A stretch of DNA of 38,764 bases from an uncultured Clostridia bacterium (GTDB lineage: Bacteria; Bacillota; Clostridia; Christensenellales; Aristaeellaceae): NCBI GenBank assembly GCA_945928315.1, contig CAMENN010000013.1, positions 1-38,764 of the forward strand, read 5' to 3'. The translations under genes and the position numbers were made by a program. A model generated the notes under the pieces. The model saw only the letters and a list, made by a program, of their open reading frames with translations, ran no database searches and had not been told where the DNA came from. How positions within the stretch are numbered: position 1 is the first letter of the stretch; each line of letters starts with the position of its first letter. Shown one piece after another: positions 14,910 through 24,250 of the stretch.

Positions 14910-16403
14910 ATGCCCAAGTATGTGATCGCGCTCGATCAGGGCACGACGAGCTCCCGAGCGGTAATCTTCGATCAGCAGGCTCGCGTCGTCGGCATGAAGA
15001 GCTACGAGTTCGAGCAGATCTACCCGCAGCCCGGCTGGGTGGAGCACGACCCGGCGGCGATCCTCAACACCCAGGTGGACGCCCTGCGCGAGGCCGTGCG
15101 CATCAGCGGCATTCCCGTGGAGGACATCGCCGCCATCGGCATCACCAACCAGAGAGAGACGACGATTCTCTGGGACAGAGAGACCGGACGTCCGGTGTAC
15201 AACGCGATCGTGTGGCAGTGCCGCCGCACAGCGCCGATCATCAAGCGTCTGTGCGACGAGGGCCTTGAGCCGCACATACGCGCGACGACGGGCCTCGTGC
15301 CGGACGCTTACTTCTCCGGCAGCAAGCTCAGCTGGCTGCTCGACACGCTCGACCTGCATGAGCGCGCGGAGCGCGGGGAGCTTTGCTTCGGCACGGTGGA
15401 CAGCTGGCTCGCCTGGAACCTCGTCTCCGGCCGTCCGCATGTGACGGATGCGACCAACGCCAGCCGCACGATGCTCTACGACATCCACAGGAACGATTGG
15501 GACGATACGCTGCTGCGCGCACTGAACATTCCGCGCGCCGTGCTGCCCCGCGTGGTGGACAGCTCCGGTGTCATCGGCATGCTCGATCCGGTCATCCTCG
15601 GCCGCGAGATTCCGGTGGCCGCGCTGGCGGGCGATCAGCACAGCGCACTCTTCGGACAAGGCTGCTTTGAGCCGGGCATGATGAAGAACACCTACGGCAC
15701 CGGCTGCTTCCTGCTGATGAACACGGGTGACGTGCCCGCCGTCAGCCAGAACGGTCTGGTGACGACGATCGCCTGGCGCATCGGCGGGAAGACGACGTAT
15801 GCGCTGGAGGGCAGCGTGTTCATCGGCGGCGCGGTCGTGCAGTGGCTGCGAGACGAGATGAAGATCGTGAAACGCGCCAGCGAGACGGAGGTCATCGCGC
15901 AGTCCCTGCCGGATAACGGTGGCGTTTACATGGTGCCGGCGTTCGCGGGACTTGGCGCGCCGTATTGGGACATGTACAGCCGCGGCATGATCATCGGCCT
16001 GACGCGCGGCACCGGCCAGGCGCACATCGTCCGGGCGGCGCTGGAGGCGATCGCCTATCAATCGGCCGATCTGGTCTTTGCGATGGCGTCCGACTGCGGA
16101 CAGAAGCCCCGGGAGCTGCGCGTGGACGGCGGCGCGAGCGCCAATCAGTTCCTGATGCAGTTCCAGGCGGACGTACTGAACTGCCACGTCGTGCGCCCCG
16201 CGGTCATCGAAACGACGGCGCTGGGCGCTGCACTGATGGCGGGACTGGCCGTCGGCGTCTGGAAGGACATGGACGACATCCGACGCGTTTGGAAGATGGA
16301 TCTGAGCCTCGCGCCGCAGATGGACGATGCGACGCGGGAGAAGATGCTCGCAGGCTGGCACAAGGCCGTGGATCGCACCAGGCGCTGGATGGAGGAGGAA
16401 TGA
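14910..16403 (+). CDS. glpK: Glycerol kinase
   Basis: ATP-dependent phosphorylation of glycerol to sn-glycerol 3-phosphate, feeding glycolysis and phospholipid synthesis. The 497-residue length is standard. The FGGY-family ATPase core shows [14 protein letters not shown] near the N-terminus, [23 protein letters not shown]-type substrate contacts in the first third, Asp242 in [10 protein letters not shown] (equivalent to the catalytic Asp245 of E. coli GlpK), [11 protein letters not shown], and [13 protein letters not shown] in the ATP-binding half. The ATG has AAAGGAAGG 6 bases upstream. A terminator on each side suggests a single-gene unit; no glycerol facilitator or dehydrogenase is adjacent. 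The nearby plsY uses glycerol 3-phosphate as acceptor, but it is 15 kb away on the other strand. Confidence 0.97.
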   Translation: MPKYVIALDQGTTSSRAVIFDQQARVVGMKSYEFEQIYPQPGWVEHDPAAILNTQVDALREAVRISGIPVEDIAAIGITNQRETTILWDRETGRPVYNAIVWQCRRTAPIIKRLCDEGLEPHIRATTGLVPDAYFSGSKLSWLLDTLDLHERAERGELCFGTVDSWLAWNLVSGRPHVTDATNASRTMLYDIHRNDWDDTLLRALNIPRAVLPRVVDSSGVIGMLDPVILGREIPVAALAGDQHSALFGQGCFEPGMMKNTYGTGCFLLMNTGDVPAVSQNGLVTTIAWRIGGKTTYALEGSVFIGGAVVQWLRDEMKIVKRASETEVIAQSLPDNGGVYMVPAFAGLGAPYWDMYSRGMIIGLTRGTGQAHIVRAALEAIAYQSADLVFAMASDCGQKPRELRVDGGASANQFLMQFQADVLNCHVVRPAVIETTALGAALMAGLAVGVWKDMDDIRRVWKMDLSLAPQMDDATREKMLAGWHKAVDRTRRWMEEE

Positions 16404-16411
16404 TGAGCTGT

Positions 16412-16449
16412 CCGGCTTCGCTTCTTGATGGGGCGGAGCCGGGCTTTTT
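16412..16449 (+). terminator. Terminator after glpK
   Basis: CCGGCTTCGC (16412–16421) pairs with GCGGAGCCGG (16433–16442), one mismatch, over an 11-base loop, followed by GCTTTTT. The stem begins 8 bases after the stop. Confidence 0.8.
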
Positions 16450-16541
16450 GCATTTTTGGAAAAACCATGAAATTTCTGTCGGATTCCCTCGTCTTCATAG
16501 GTGAACGGAGCTTCGGAAATATCCCAAAAGGAGGAAATGGT

Positions 16542-18989
16542 GTGAAAAGACGAGTGCTTCTGGCTGCTCTGCTCACGCTCGTGCTGACGCTGTCCTGTGC
16601 GCAGGCGCAGGTGAGCATGGAGGCGAGCGCGGGCTACAGGGGAACGGTCCCCGGCGGGCGATGGTTCCCGCTCGAGATCACCATCACCAATGAAGACGAG
16701 GCGTTCGACGGGGTGGTCGCCGTCGAGCTGATCCGCAATTACGAGGTTTACGACCGCTTCGAATGCCCGGTGTCCGTCGGGACGGGCGAGACATCGGTGC
16801 GATTGCCGCTTCGGCTCGCTATGGCGGAGCGGTCGCTGCAGGTGACGCTCAGCGCCGGAGACGGGATTGTCGCCGAGACGACCGCTCCGGTGCGCGAGAT
16901 TGCTGGGTCCTATGCCTATTTTATCGGCGTGCTGGGCGGCAGCGACGAACTGGTGAGCGGCCTGTGCAGCGCGAATGTTCCGGATGTGCTCGGACGGGCG
17001 GATCAGCTTGTCGCCGTTCCTCTGGACGAGGAGATGGACAGGCTGACGCAGCGGGAGCTCGATGCGTTTGCCGCGCTGGTGATCGACGGATACGACGTCG
17101 GAGCGCTGCCTGAGGAGCAGCAGGCGCTGCTGCTTGACTGGCTGAACGGCGGCGGAACGGTCATCCTCGGTCCGGGGAAGGCGGGTGCTTCGTCCACGGG
17201 CTGGTTTGAAGCACAGACTGGCGTTCGGTTCGGGGAAGCTATGGAGGATTCTGGGCTGATGGCTGCGCTCATGCGCTATGCAGACGCGACGTATGAAGCG
17301 GAGGAGGCCGCGGACGGGGCATATGTGCTCGATGCCGGCGAGGACGGCGCGGCGTATGACGATCAGGCGCGGTGCATTCTGGCGCGCTCTGAAGTGGGAG
17401 AAGGCCAGGTGCTCAGCTGCGGATTCAGCCTGACGGACGGGACGGTCCTGACGGAGGCACGCACCAACGCGCTCTGGCAGCGTCTTCTCCTGGCCGCGGA
17501 CGCTGTGCTCTACAGCGAAGGGTTCGACCGCGGCGACAACAACACGTTCTATGTCAACGGAGTCTGTGAGCAGATGCGGGTGAGCGAAGGAGTCAGCATC
17601 CTGCCTGCGGTGGCGGTGCTGGCGGCCTATGTGCTCATCGCGGGAGCGGGGCTGTTCATCCTGCTGCGCAGGATCGACAGGAGCCGGCTCATGTGGATCT
17701 GCCTGCCCGTCTGCGCGGCGTGCGCGATGGGGCTGGTCGTCCTGATCTCGGGCGTGCTCGGTCTGAACGAGCCGACGGCTGCATCGCTGCGGGTGATTCG
17801 CTTCGATGAAGCAGGAAATGCCACCGATCAGGAGGGGGCGCTGGTCTCCTATGCCGACCAGACGCGCGTGCGCATCGAAGCGGAGGGCGCGAAGGAGATC
17901 TTCCGCACGGAATACTTCAGCTATTACGGCAGCAGCTACGCGCAGCAAAACTACACGCTCAGGGATACGTGCACACTCGGTGACAGACCGGCGATCGAGC
18001 TGAGGGCTGCGGCGCCGTGGACGCAGCGCATGCTGACCCTCACAAGGGACGGCGCGAATCTGATGGGCAGCGTTTCGGTCCGGGCATGGATGGAGGCGGA
18101 CGGCCTGCACGCCGTCGTCGAGAACAACACGGACGTGGCGCTTTGCGACGCTGTGCTGATCAGCAGCCTCGGCTATGCGTCGTTGGGCGACCTGGCGGCG
18201 GGTGAGGTGCGCGAGGTGTCGCTCCTGAATCCCGATGAGATCGTGACCATCGACGGGGAACAGGTGATCCGCGACGGCGACCGACTGCAGTATCCGGCGT
18301 CGATCGGCCGCGTGATCTCGGCATGTGCCCGTCCGCAGTCGCAGACGGCGGAGGGCAGCGCGAAGCTCAGCGAGGCCGGGGAGCGCGCGGCCAGTCTCAA
18401 AGAGAGCCTGCTTCGCATCGCCGTCAGCAGCAGTCAGGAATTTGACTGCTTCGTGGTGGCCGGCAGCCCGGAGCTGCCCTGCGCAGCGATCCTCAAGGAT
18501 GGCGAGCGCATCACGCGCTTTGCGCAGGAGAGCGTCGTCAGCGTGGCAGCATCGTTTGAGCCGGTCAGCGCCGGCGGGTATTTCTACTATCCCGAGGGGA
18601 CGTTTGCAGCCCTGAAGGCCGAGAAATCGCAGACGGGCTATGCGCTGGGCAGCCCGTGGGCGAATCGCTATCAGGACGTCGGAAGCGGCCTTCTGGTCGG
18701 GTTTGATCTGTCCGGCGTCGAGGGGCACATCGACAGCATCCTGCTGATGAGCGAATGGTACGGAGACAGCATCAGGCTGGAGATCTACGACTGGACGGCC
18801 GGTCTGTTTGTCGGGCTGAACGGCGTGGAGAGGACGACCATCGGCAGCGATCTGATACCGCACGTCGTGAGCGCGCAGGGAGAGCTGCTGCTGCGCTATA
18901 CGTCGGAGAGCGCCGACGGCGGCATCTACAATCCGACAATCATCGTGGAGGGCTGGAAGGAGGAGAATGGCCATGATCGAGTGCAATAA
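16542..18989 (+). CDS. Large exported/membrane protein of an ABC-2 exporter operon
   Basis: An 815-residue protein with a signal peptide (about 1–22, ending AQA), a 330-residue outside domain, two transmembrane segments (about 353–375 and 383–408) joined by a short basic loop, and a second outside domain of about 400 residues. The first domain contains a GATase/Rossmann-like stretch around residues 130–230 (ALVIDGYDVGALPEEQQALLLDWLNGGG pattern, described in part), as found in proteins that sit with ABC-2 transporters in gliding or envelope systems. I know no exact name. The GTG start has AAAGGAGG 7 bases upstream. The stop overlaps the ATPase gene, so the three genes are translationally coupled. 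Its partner role, perhaps substrate or envelope interaction, is inferred from the operon. Confidence 0.75.
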   Translation: MKRRVLLAALLTLVLTLSCAQAQVSMEASAGYRGTVPGGRWFPLEITITNEDEAFDGVVAVELIRNYEVYDRFECPVSVGTGETSVRLPLRLAMAERSLQVTLSAGDGIVAETTAPVREIAGSYAYFIGVLGGSDELVSGLCSANVPDVLGRADQLVAVPLDEEMDRLTQRELDAFAALVIDGYDVGALPEEQQALLLDWLNGGGTVILGPGKAGASSTGWFEAQTGVRFGEAMEDSGLMAALMRYADATYEAEEAADGAYVLDAGEDGAAYDDQARCILARSEVGEGQVLSCGFSLTDGTVLTEARTNALWQRLLLAADAVLYSEGFDRGDNNTFYVNGVCEQMRVSEGVSILPAVAVLAAYVLIAGAGLFILLRRIDRSRLMWICLPVCAACAMGLVVLISGVLGLNEPTAASLRVIRFDEAGNATDQEGALVSYADQTRVRIEAEGAKEIFRTEYFSYYGSSYAQQNYTLRDTCTLGDRPAIELRAAAPWTQRMLTLTRDGANLMGSVSVRAWMEADGLHAVVENNTDVALCDAVLISSLGYASLGDLAAGEVREVSLLNPDEIVTIDGEQVIRDGDRLQYPASIGRVISACARPQSQTAEGSAKLSEAGERAASLKESLLRIAVSSSQEFDCFVVAGSPELPCAAILKDGERITRFAQESVVSVAASFEPVSAGGYFYYPEGTFAALKAEKSQTGYALGSPWANRYQDVGSGLLVGFDLSGVEGHIDSILLMSEWYGDSIRLEIYDWTAGLFVGLNGVERTTIGSDLIPHVVSAQGELLLRYTSESADGGIYNPTIIVEGWKEENGHDRVQ

Positions 18990-19917
18990 GCTGACCCGGC
19001 GATACGGAAGGATGCTGGCGCTTGACGGCATCGACCTGCACATCGGCGCGGGCGAGCTGCACGCCTTTGTCGGCCCGAACGGCGCAGGCAAGACGACGGC
19101 CATGCGGATTCTGGCGACGCTGATGCGCCCCACGTCCGGCGATGCGCTCGTAGACGGCGTCAGCGTGGTACAGAATCCGCAGAGGGCGCGCCAGCTCGTG
19201 GGCTATATGCCGGATTTCTTCGGCGTGTACGACAACCTGAAGGCGTGGGAGTACCTCGATCTGTATGCGGGCTGCATGGGCATCGGCGCGAAGGACAGGC
19301 GGCGCAGGATTGACGGGCTGCTCGGACTGACCGCACTGACGGACAAGCGCGAGGCCTATGTGGACGGGTTGTCGCGCGGCATGAAGCAGCGCCTGTGCCT
19401 GGCGCGGGCACTGCTCCACGACCCAAAACTGCTGATTCTCGACGAACCGGCCTCGGGCATGGACCCGCGCGCCCGGGCGCAGATGCAGGAGATTCTGTCT
19501 GAGATCGGCTCGATGGGCAAAACGGTGCTCATCTCCTCGCATATCCTGCCGGAGCTGGCAACGCTGTGTACGCACGCGACGATCCTGGACCACGGAAGCG
19601 TGCGATTCAGCGGAAGCGTCAGCGAGCTGGAGGCGCGGATGAACATGCGGGAGGCGCTGACGCTCCGCCTTGCGGGCGAGCCGGACGAAGACATGGCCGG
19701 GCGCGTGGAGGCGTGCGTGCAGGAGCTGCTGGGCATCACGCCCGAACGAACGCAGCCCGACACATGGCGCATTCCCGGAGAGGCGCAGAAGGATGCGCAG
19801 CTGCTGGCCGCGCTGGTGGCGCTGGGCGCGCCTGTCTGCGATTTCCACCGCGAGCATGCGACGCTTGAACGGGTCTTTATGGAGGTGATGCGGGATGAAG
19901 CTCAATCCGATCTTTGA
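18973..19917 (+). CDS. ABC transporter ATP-binding protein (ABC-2 exporter type)
   Basis: A 314-residue cytoplasmic ATPase that powers the permease encoded next. Walker A GPNGAGKT lies at 34–41, the signature LSRGMKQR at 133–140 (the usual LSGGQ replaced by LSRGM, normal for this exporter class), and Walker B LLILDEP at 153–159, followed by the H-loop in ISSHILPE. The C-terminal 90 residues form the accessory domain seen in CcmA/NatA-like ATPases. Two in-frame ATGs exist; 18973 is chosen because GGAGGAG is 7 bases upstream, while 18967 leaves only one base. It overlaps the upstream gene by 17 bases and the downstream one by 23. Confidence 0.93.
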   Translation: MIECNKLTRRYGRMLALDGIDLHIGAGELHAFVGPNGAGKTTAMRILATLMRPTSGDALVDGVSVVQNPQRARQLVGYMPDFFGVYDNLKAWEYLDLYAGCMGIGAKDRRRRIDGLLGLTALTDKREAYVDGLSRGMKQRLCLARALLHDPKLLILDEPASGMDPRARAQMQEILSEIGSMGKTVLISSHILPELATLCTHATILDHGSVRFSGSVSELEARMNMREALTLRLAGEPDEDMAGRVEACVQELLGITPERTQPDTWRIPGEAQKDAQLLAALVALGAPVCDFHREHATLERVFMEVMRDEAQSDL

Positions 19918-20803
19918 ATCGTCCGCGCGCAGGCGCATGCGCATGGGCAAGACGCCGGTGATCCTGACGGCCTATCTGGCGGCGATGCTGGTCTTCGCCG
20001 TGTGCGAGCTGAGCGCGTTCTTCGGACAGGGCGTCGGCGTGGCGAAGATGCGCACCGGCATCGAGGGCTACATCTGGATGACGGCAATTCAGTTCTTCCT
20101 GATCATCCTGGTGGCGCCGGCGCTGAGCGCTGGGAGCATCGCGGGCGAGCGGGAGCGGCAGACGTTCGATCTGCTGCTGGTCACGGGCGTAGGCACACGG
20201 CGCATGGTGCTGGGAAAGCTGACGGAAAACCTGGCGTTTCTTGTGCTGATGATCCTGTGCAGCGCGCCGGTGATGAGCCTCGTGCTGGTGACGGGCGGCG
20301 TGAGCGCAGCGGATGTGCTGGCGACGCTTCTTTACCTGGCGGTCATCGCGCTGGCGGCGCTCAGCGTGGGCATGGTCATGTCGGCGATCTTCCGGCGCAC
20401 GCTTGTCGCGGTCATCGCGTCGTACCTGGCGATCTTCGCCATCGGCGCGGGCACCTGGGCGCTGGCCAAGCATGGACCGATCGCTGCGGCCTACACCTAT
20501 GATGGGCTGAACCATCTGGCCTCGGCCGGGACGCCTGCAGCGATCCGCTCGCTGCCCGTAACCATCCTGCTCAACCCCGCGGTCGGGCTGGTGATGCTGC
20601 TGGCCGGGCAGACGGGCATCCTCCACCGGACGATGCAGACGACGATGCGCCTGTATGACATCTATACGGTGAGCGGGTATGCCGGGTTCACGCCGGTGGC
20701 CTGGGTGATTCTGGGCGCGATGCTCGCCGCGGCGCTGCTGATGACCGCGCTGGCCTGCCTGATCCTGCATCTGCAGACGGGTGCAGCTTCGCGCAGACGA
20801 TAA
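19895..20803 (+). CDS. ABC-2 family transporter permease
   Basis: A 302-residue integral membrane protein with about six hydrophobic helices: around residues 24–43, 64–86, 115–137, 145–167, 170–193 and 270–295. The conserved cytoplasmic stretch AGERERQTFDLLLVTGV near residues 85–103 is the ABC-2 coupling region that contacts the ATPase. The start ATG has GGAGG 9 bases upstream inside the preceding gene. Substrate is not shown by the sequence; ABC-2 permeases export lipids, polysaccharides, peptides or drugs. Together with the 815-residue protein it makes a complete three-gene exporter module ended by the terminator at 20817. Confidence 0.92.
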   Translation: MKLNPIFESSARRRMRMGKTPVILTAYLAAMLVFAVCELSAFFGQGVGVAKMRTGIEGYIWMTAIQFFLIILVAPALSAGSIAGERERQTFDLLLVTGVGTRRMVLGKLTENLAFLVLMILCSAPVMSLVLVTGGVSAADVLATLLYLAVIALAALSVGMVMSAIFRRTLVAVIASYLAIFAIGAGTWALAKHGPIAAAYTYDGLNHLASAGTPAAIRSLPVTILLNPAVGLVMLLAGQTGILHRTMQTTMRLYDIYTVSGYAGFTPVAWVILGAMLAAALLMTALACLILHLQTGAASRRR

Positions 20804-20816
20804 AGGAAGGACAATG

Positions 20817-20854
20817 GGCCGCTGCGTCCCGCAGATGGGAGCAGCGGCCTTTTT
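20817..20854 (+). terminator. Terminator of the ABC-2 exporter operon
   Basis: GGCCGCTGC (20817–20825) pairs perfectly with GCAGCGGCC (20841–20849) over a 15-base loop, followed by five T. Confidence 0.88.
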
Positions 20855-21106
20855 GTCAACCCGCGCTGTGCATAGGAGGCGTCCGAGGGGCGCATGGAGA
20901 ACCGGTTTGTCTCCTGAGATGTCCAAAGCTGGGGGATAGATGAAAAAAACAGAACCGTTTCCTGCAAAACATTCAGGAAAGTGAGGAATTGGCTCGCGTT
21001 CACTCTTGACAGGTTTGAGGGTTGGGGCTAAAATAGAATCGCTACGATTTGAGGCGTATTGCCCCGAAGTTCGTCGAAAATCCGAACTTTGATGGAGGAA
21101 AAAGCT
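20855..21106 (+). other. Upstream region of ilvE
   Basis: No gene is seen. From left to right: about 100 unremarkable bases; a perfect 7-bp inverted repeat TTTCCTG (20958–20964) / CAGGAAA (20974–20980), 25 bases before the -35 box; the promoter at 21006–21034; and a leader of about 65 bases with a second inverted repeat AAGTTCG (21067–21073) / CGAACTT (21083–21089) just before the SD GGAGG. No T-box, leader peptide or attenuator was recognised. Confidence 0.55.
21006..21034 (+). promoter_or_regulatory. Sigma-A promoter of ilvE
   Basis: Perfect TTGACA (21006–21011) and TAAAAT (21029–21034) with a 17-base spacer. The start codon is 72 bases further on. Confidence 0.85.
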
Positions 21107-22177
21107 ATGTACGAAATCCCTGTGACGCTGACGACCAACCCGAAGAAGAAGCCGGAGGATGAATCCAAACTCGGGTTCGGCAAGATTTTTACCGATCACA
21201 TGTTCATCATGGACTATGAGCTCGGCCGCGGCTGGCATGACGCCCGCGTGGTGCCGTACGGCCCGTTCGTGATGGATCCGGCCTGCACGGTCTTCCACTA
21301 TGCGCAGGAGATTTTCGAGGGCATGAAGTGCTACCGCCGCAAGGACGGCGGGTTGCAGCTGTTCCGTCCGCGCGACAACTTTGCCCGCATGAACCGCTCC
21401 GCGGCCCGCATGGGCATGCCGGAGATCGACGTCGAGCAGGCCATGGCCGGTCTGCTGGCGCTCATCAAGGCCGATGCGGACTGGGTTCCCTCCGCGCCGG
21501 GCACCTCGCTCTACATCCGTCCGACGATGATCTCGACCGACGTGATGCTGGGCGTGCACGCCTCCCACACCTACCGCTTCTTCATCATCTGCTCGCCGTC
21601 CGGCGCGTACTACCCGAAGGGACTCGCCCCGGTGGGCATCTATGTGGAGCCGGAGCTCGTGCGCGCGGTCAAGGGCGGCGTGGGCTTCACCAAGACCGGC
21701 GGCAATTACGCGGCCTCCATTCTGGCCGGCGCGAAGGCCGAGGAGAAGGGCTATGAGCAGGTGCTCTGGCTCGACGGCAAGGAGAACAAGTACATCGAGG
21801 AGGTTGGCTCGATGAACATGTTCTTCAAGTTCAAGGATGCGCTGGTCACGCCGCCGCTGCTGGGCTCCATCCTGGGCGGCATCACCCGCGACTCCATCAT
21901 CAAGCTGGCCGGTAAGATGGGCATCCCGGTGGACGAGCGCCGCATCACCGTGCAGGATGTGTTTGACGCCGCGGACAACGGCACGCTTGAGGAGGCCTTT
22001 GGCTCCGGTACGGCGGCTGTTGTCTCCCCGGTTGGCCGTCTCGCCTGGAAGGATCGTGAGATCACCATCTCCGGCGGCGAGATCGGACCGCTGACGCAGA
22101 AGCTCTATGACACGCTCACCGGCATCCAGTTCGGTGAGGTCGAGGATCCGTTCGGTTGGATCGTGCGCGTGGACTGA
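21107..22177 (+). CDS. ilvE: Branched-chain-amino-acid aminotransferase
   Basis: PLP-dependent fold-type IV transaminase joining leucine, isoleucine and valine to their 2-keto acids with glutamate/2-oxoglutarate. The 356-residue length fits the eukaryote-like bacterial BCAT subgroup. Visible motifs are YAQEIFEGMKCYRRKDG near 65–81, LYIRPTMI at 135–142, the PLP-lysine region FTKTGGNYAAS with Lys196, and QVLWLDG...EEVGSMNMFF, which carries the EVGTMN-type PLP-contact sequence. A promoter and a terminator frame it as a single gene, and no ilv biosynthesis genes lie nearby. The ATG follows GGAGG by about 8 bases. Confidence 0.96.
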   Translation: MYEIPVTLTTNPKKKPEDESKLGFGKIFTDHMFIMDYELGRGWHDARVVPYGPFVMDPACTVFHYAQEIFEGMKCYRRKDGGLQLFRPRDNFARMNRSAARMGMPEIDVEQAMAGLLALIKADADWVPSAPGTSLYIRPTMISTDVMLGVHASHTYRFFIICSPSGAYYPKGLAPVGIYVEPELVRAVKGGVGFTKTGGNYAASILAGAKAEEKGYEQVLWLDGKENKYIEEVGSMNMFFKFKDALVTPPLLGSILGGITRDSIIKLAGKMGIPVDERRITVQDVFDAADNGTLEEAFGSGTAAVVSPVGRLAWKDREITISGGEIGPLTQKLYDTLTGIQFGEVEDPFGWIVRVD

Positions 22178-22206
22178 GCAGGGTTTTCAGAAGATAAACG
22201 CAGGTA

Positions 22207-22241
22207 AATGGCACCCATGGCTACACGGGTGCCATTCTCTT
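22207..22241 (+). terminator. Terminator of ilvE
   Basis: AATGGCACCC (22207–22216) pairs perfectly with GGGTGCCATT (22227–22236) over a 10-base loop, followed by CTCTT, a weak T-run. Confidence 0.65.
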
Positions 22242-22295
22242 GCCCTGAACTACCGGTGAGGGAGCATCCATATTGATTCTCAGGGGGGGACGGAC

Positions 22296-23330
22296 ATGTT
22301 CAGGCAGGAAGAGACTTTTATCGGGGGCTGGCAGGACAAGACGATCGAGGCGATGCAGCGCAGGCGGTTTGAGCAGATGGTTGCCCAGCTGCCGCCGCTG
22401 GGCTCGAGCCGGCTGGAAAACCTCGGCGCAGGCGCGTTCGAGCGCAAGCTGGAGCAGTGCTGGCAGGATGTGCCGCGCAAGCCGATGCGCGCGCAGCAGG
22501 AAAACGAGGTCTGGCGGACCGTGCTGGGCAGCATCGAGCAGCAGGCGGACTGCCTGTCTCAGGAGGAGCATGCGCTCGTGGAGCGCGCGCTGATTCTGGG
22601 CGGGTGCGCGCAGATCGAGGACACGCTGGAGCTGGAGGCGGCCCGCGCGCTGTCGCTTCGGCTGTGGGCGAACGTCGGCATGATCTCGGGCAAACCATAT
22701 GTGGAGCTGGAGCGTCCTGTGGTGCAGCCTGTCGCCCGTGCGTTTGCGCGGGAGGAGCATGAGGCGGTCCGGCGGCGCTTTGACGTCTTCCATGGCTTCA
22801 TGACCAGCACGCTTTACCGGGTCGGCGCGATGGACGACCGGCAGCCGCAGCAGATGATCCTTCGCGACGTGCTGGGCAAGCAAGGGCGCAATGAGCTCGC
22901 GCTTCAGCTGGCCAGGCGATACCTTTGGGCAAGCTATGACTGTGTGGATTACAGCGATGGCGTGCTGCTCGTCCACAGCGCGCTGGCCGATCCGCGGCAC
23001 ATGATTGCGGATGGGCGGCGGAAGACGGGCATGCTGCTTCCGCCGCAGAGCCTGCAGACCTCGATGGACATCCTGCCGGAGGAGATTCCCCTGCAGCGTG
23101 AGCTGGAGCTCGCCATCGCCGGGACGCTGCGCGACGGTCTGCGCGAGCAGGATGTGGCGCGGACGATCCGCTTCCTGTGCAAGCAGGGTGCGCCGCTTGC
23201 GGCGATGGAGGAGGTGCTCCAGTCGTCGATGATCGTCTATCTGTCTGCATCCGTGCGCGGCGCGCTGGCGGACATGTACTACATGCTGCCCAAATGGATG
23301 GAGTGCAGCGAGGACGCCTCATTTCAGTGA
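22296..23330 (+). CDS. Uncharacterised 344-residue cytoplasmic protein
   Basis: I do not recognise this protein. It has no signal peptide or membrane helix. The sequence is largely alpha-helical in look, with many Glu/Arg/Gln-rich helices and the stretch RRRFDVFHGFMTSTLYRVGAMDDRQPQ in the middle, written here only in outline. The start ATG has GGGGGGGA 5 bases upstream. It heads a run of four same-strand genes (RluA-type synthase, HAD phosphatase, DUF362 protein) separated by 21, 14 and 3 bases, so cotranscription is likely. The set is mixed and gives no clear hint of function. Confidence 0.75.
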   Translation: MFRQEETFIGGWQDKTIEAMQRRRFEQMVAQLPPLGSSRLENLGAGAFERKLEQCWQDVPRKPMRAQQENEVWRTVLGSIEQQADCLSQEEHALVERALILGGCAQIEDTLELEAARALSLRLWANVGMISGKPYVELERPVVQPVARAFAREEHEAVRRRFDVFHGFMTSTLYRVGAMDDRQPQQMILRDVLGKQGRNELALQLARRYLWASYDCVDYSDGVLLVHSALADPRHMIADGRRKTGMLLPPQSLQTSMDILPEEIPLQRELELAIAGTLRDGLREQDVARTIRFLCKQGAPLAAMEEVLQSSMIVYLSASVRGALADMYYMLPKWMECSEDASFQ

Positions 23331-23351
23331 ACAGTCGGGGAGGACAGAGCG

Positions 23352-24236
23352 ATGCAGATGCGCGTGGCGAAGGAAAAGGACGGCCTGATGCTTTCGCAGC
23401 TGCTGATGCAGGCGGCGGCCGATGTGCCGGCATGGGCCGTGCGCGAGGCGATCAAAAAGCGGGACGTGCGCATCGACGGCGTACGCATTTCCGGCGATGT
23501 GCGTGTATGCGAGGGGCAGGAAATCCGCGTGTTCTGGCCGAAGAGCGTCGTTCAGGCGGAGCGGAAGGCGTTGCCCGCGCCGGATATCGTCTTCGAGGAC
23601 GCGCATGTGCTGCTCATCAACAAGCCGCAGGGAATTCCTTCGCAGAATGAGGACAGTCCGCTCGAGGGAGACAGCGTGCTCACCCGGGCAATCGCCTGCC
23701 TGAAGACGCGAGGGGAGAAAACCGACCACGTTCGGTTGTGCCATCGACTCGACGTACAGACCGGTGGTCTGCTTCTGCTGACGAAGGATGACGCGGCCTA
23801 TGAGGCGGCGGTTGAAGCGTTTACGGCGCGGACGTTCCAGAAATTCTACACCTGCCGCGTCAAAGGATGTCCATCCCGCGAGCAGGAGACGATGCGCGCG
23901 TGGCTGCGCAAGGACGCCCAGCTCTCGCGCGTCGCCGTGACAGATTATCCGGCGCGCGGCGCACAGGAGATCGTGACGGCATACCGCGTGATGGAGCCGG
24001 GCGAATTTGCCCGGCTGGAGGTGGAGTTGATCACCGGGCGCACGCATCAGATCCGTGCTCATCTGGCGCACATCGGCCATCCGATTCTCGGGGATGACAA
24101 GTACGGCGACCGGGCGATCAACCGTCAGCTGGGCCTTCGGCGACAGCAGCTCTGGGCGACCCGGCTGGTTGTGCACGCGTCGGGCGCGCTGGCCTATCTG
24201 GACGGGCGCAGCTTTTCGGTGAACTGTCCTTTCTGA
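23352..24236 (+). CDS. RluA-family pseudouridine synthase
   Basis: Isomerises uridine to pseudouridine in rRNA or tRNA. The 294-residue protein has a short S4-like RNA-binding N-terminus (REAIKKRDVRIDG, DVRVCEGQEI) and the RluA catalytic core: DAHVLLINKPQGIPS at about 83–97, HRLDVQTGGLLLL with catalytic Asp134, and the RTHQIRAHLAHIGHPILGD block in the last third. An S4-plus-core layout fits RluC/RluD-like enzymes, but the exact target cannot be read from sequence. GGGGAGG lies 8 bases before the ATG. It is 21 bases after the preceding gene. Confidence 0.92.
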   Translation: MQMRVAKEKDGLMLSQLLMQAAADVPAWAVREAIKKRDVRIDGVRISGDVRVCEGQEIRVFWPKSVVQAERKALPAPDIVFEDAHVLLINKPQGIPSQNEDSPLEGDSVLTRAIACLKTRGEKTDHVRLCHRLDVQTGGLLLLTKDDAAYEAAVEAFTARTFQKFYTCRVKGCPSREQETMRAWLRKDAQLSRVAVTDYPARGAQEIVTAYRVMEPGEFARLEVELITGRTHQIRAHLAHIGHPILGDDKYGDRAINRQLGLRRQQLWATRLVVHASGALAYLDGRSFSVNCPF

Positions 24237-24250
24237 AAGGGGATCAGAGG

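Noticed and set aside
14712-19133. 1473-residue minus-strand open frame opposite glpK and the ABC operon
   Set aside because: It covers several strong + genes and terminators and shows the same reverse-strand composition bias; no motif is seen.
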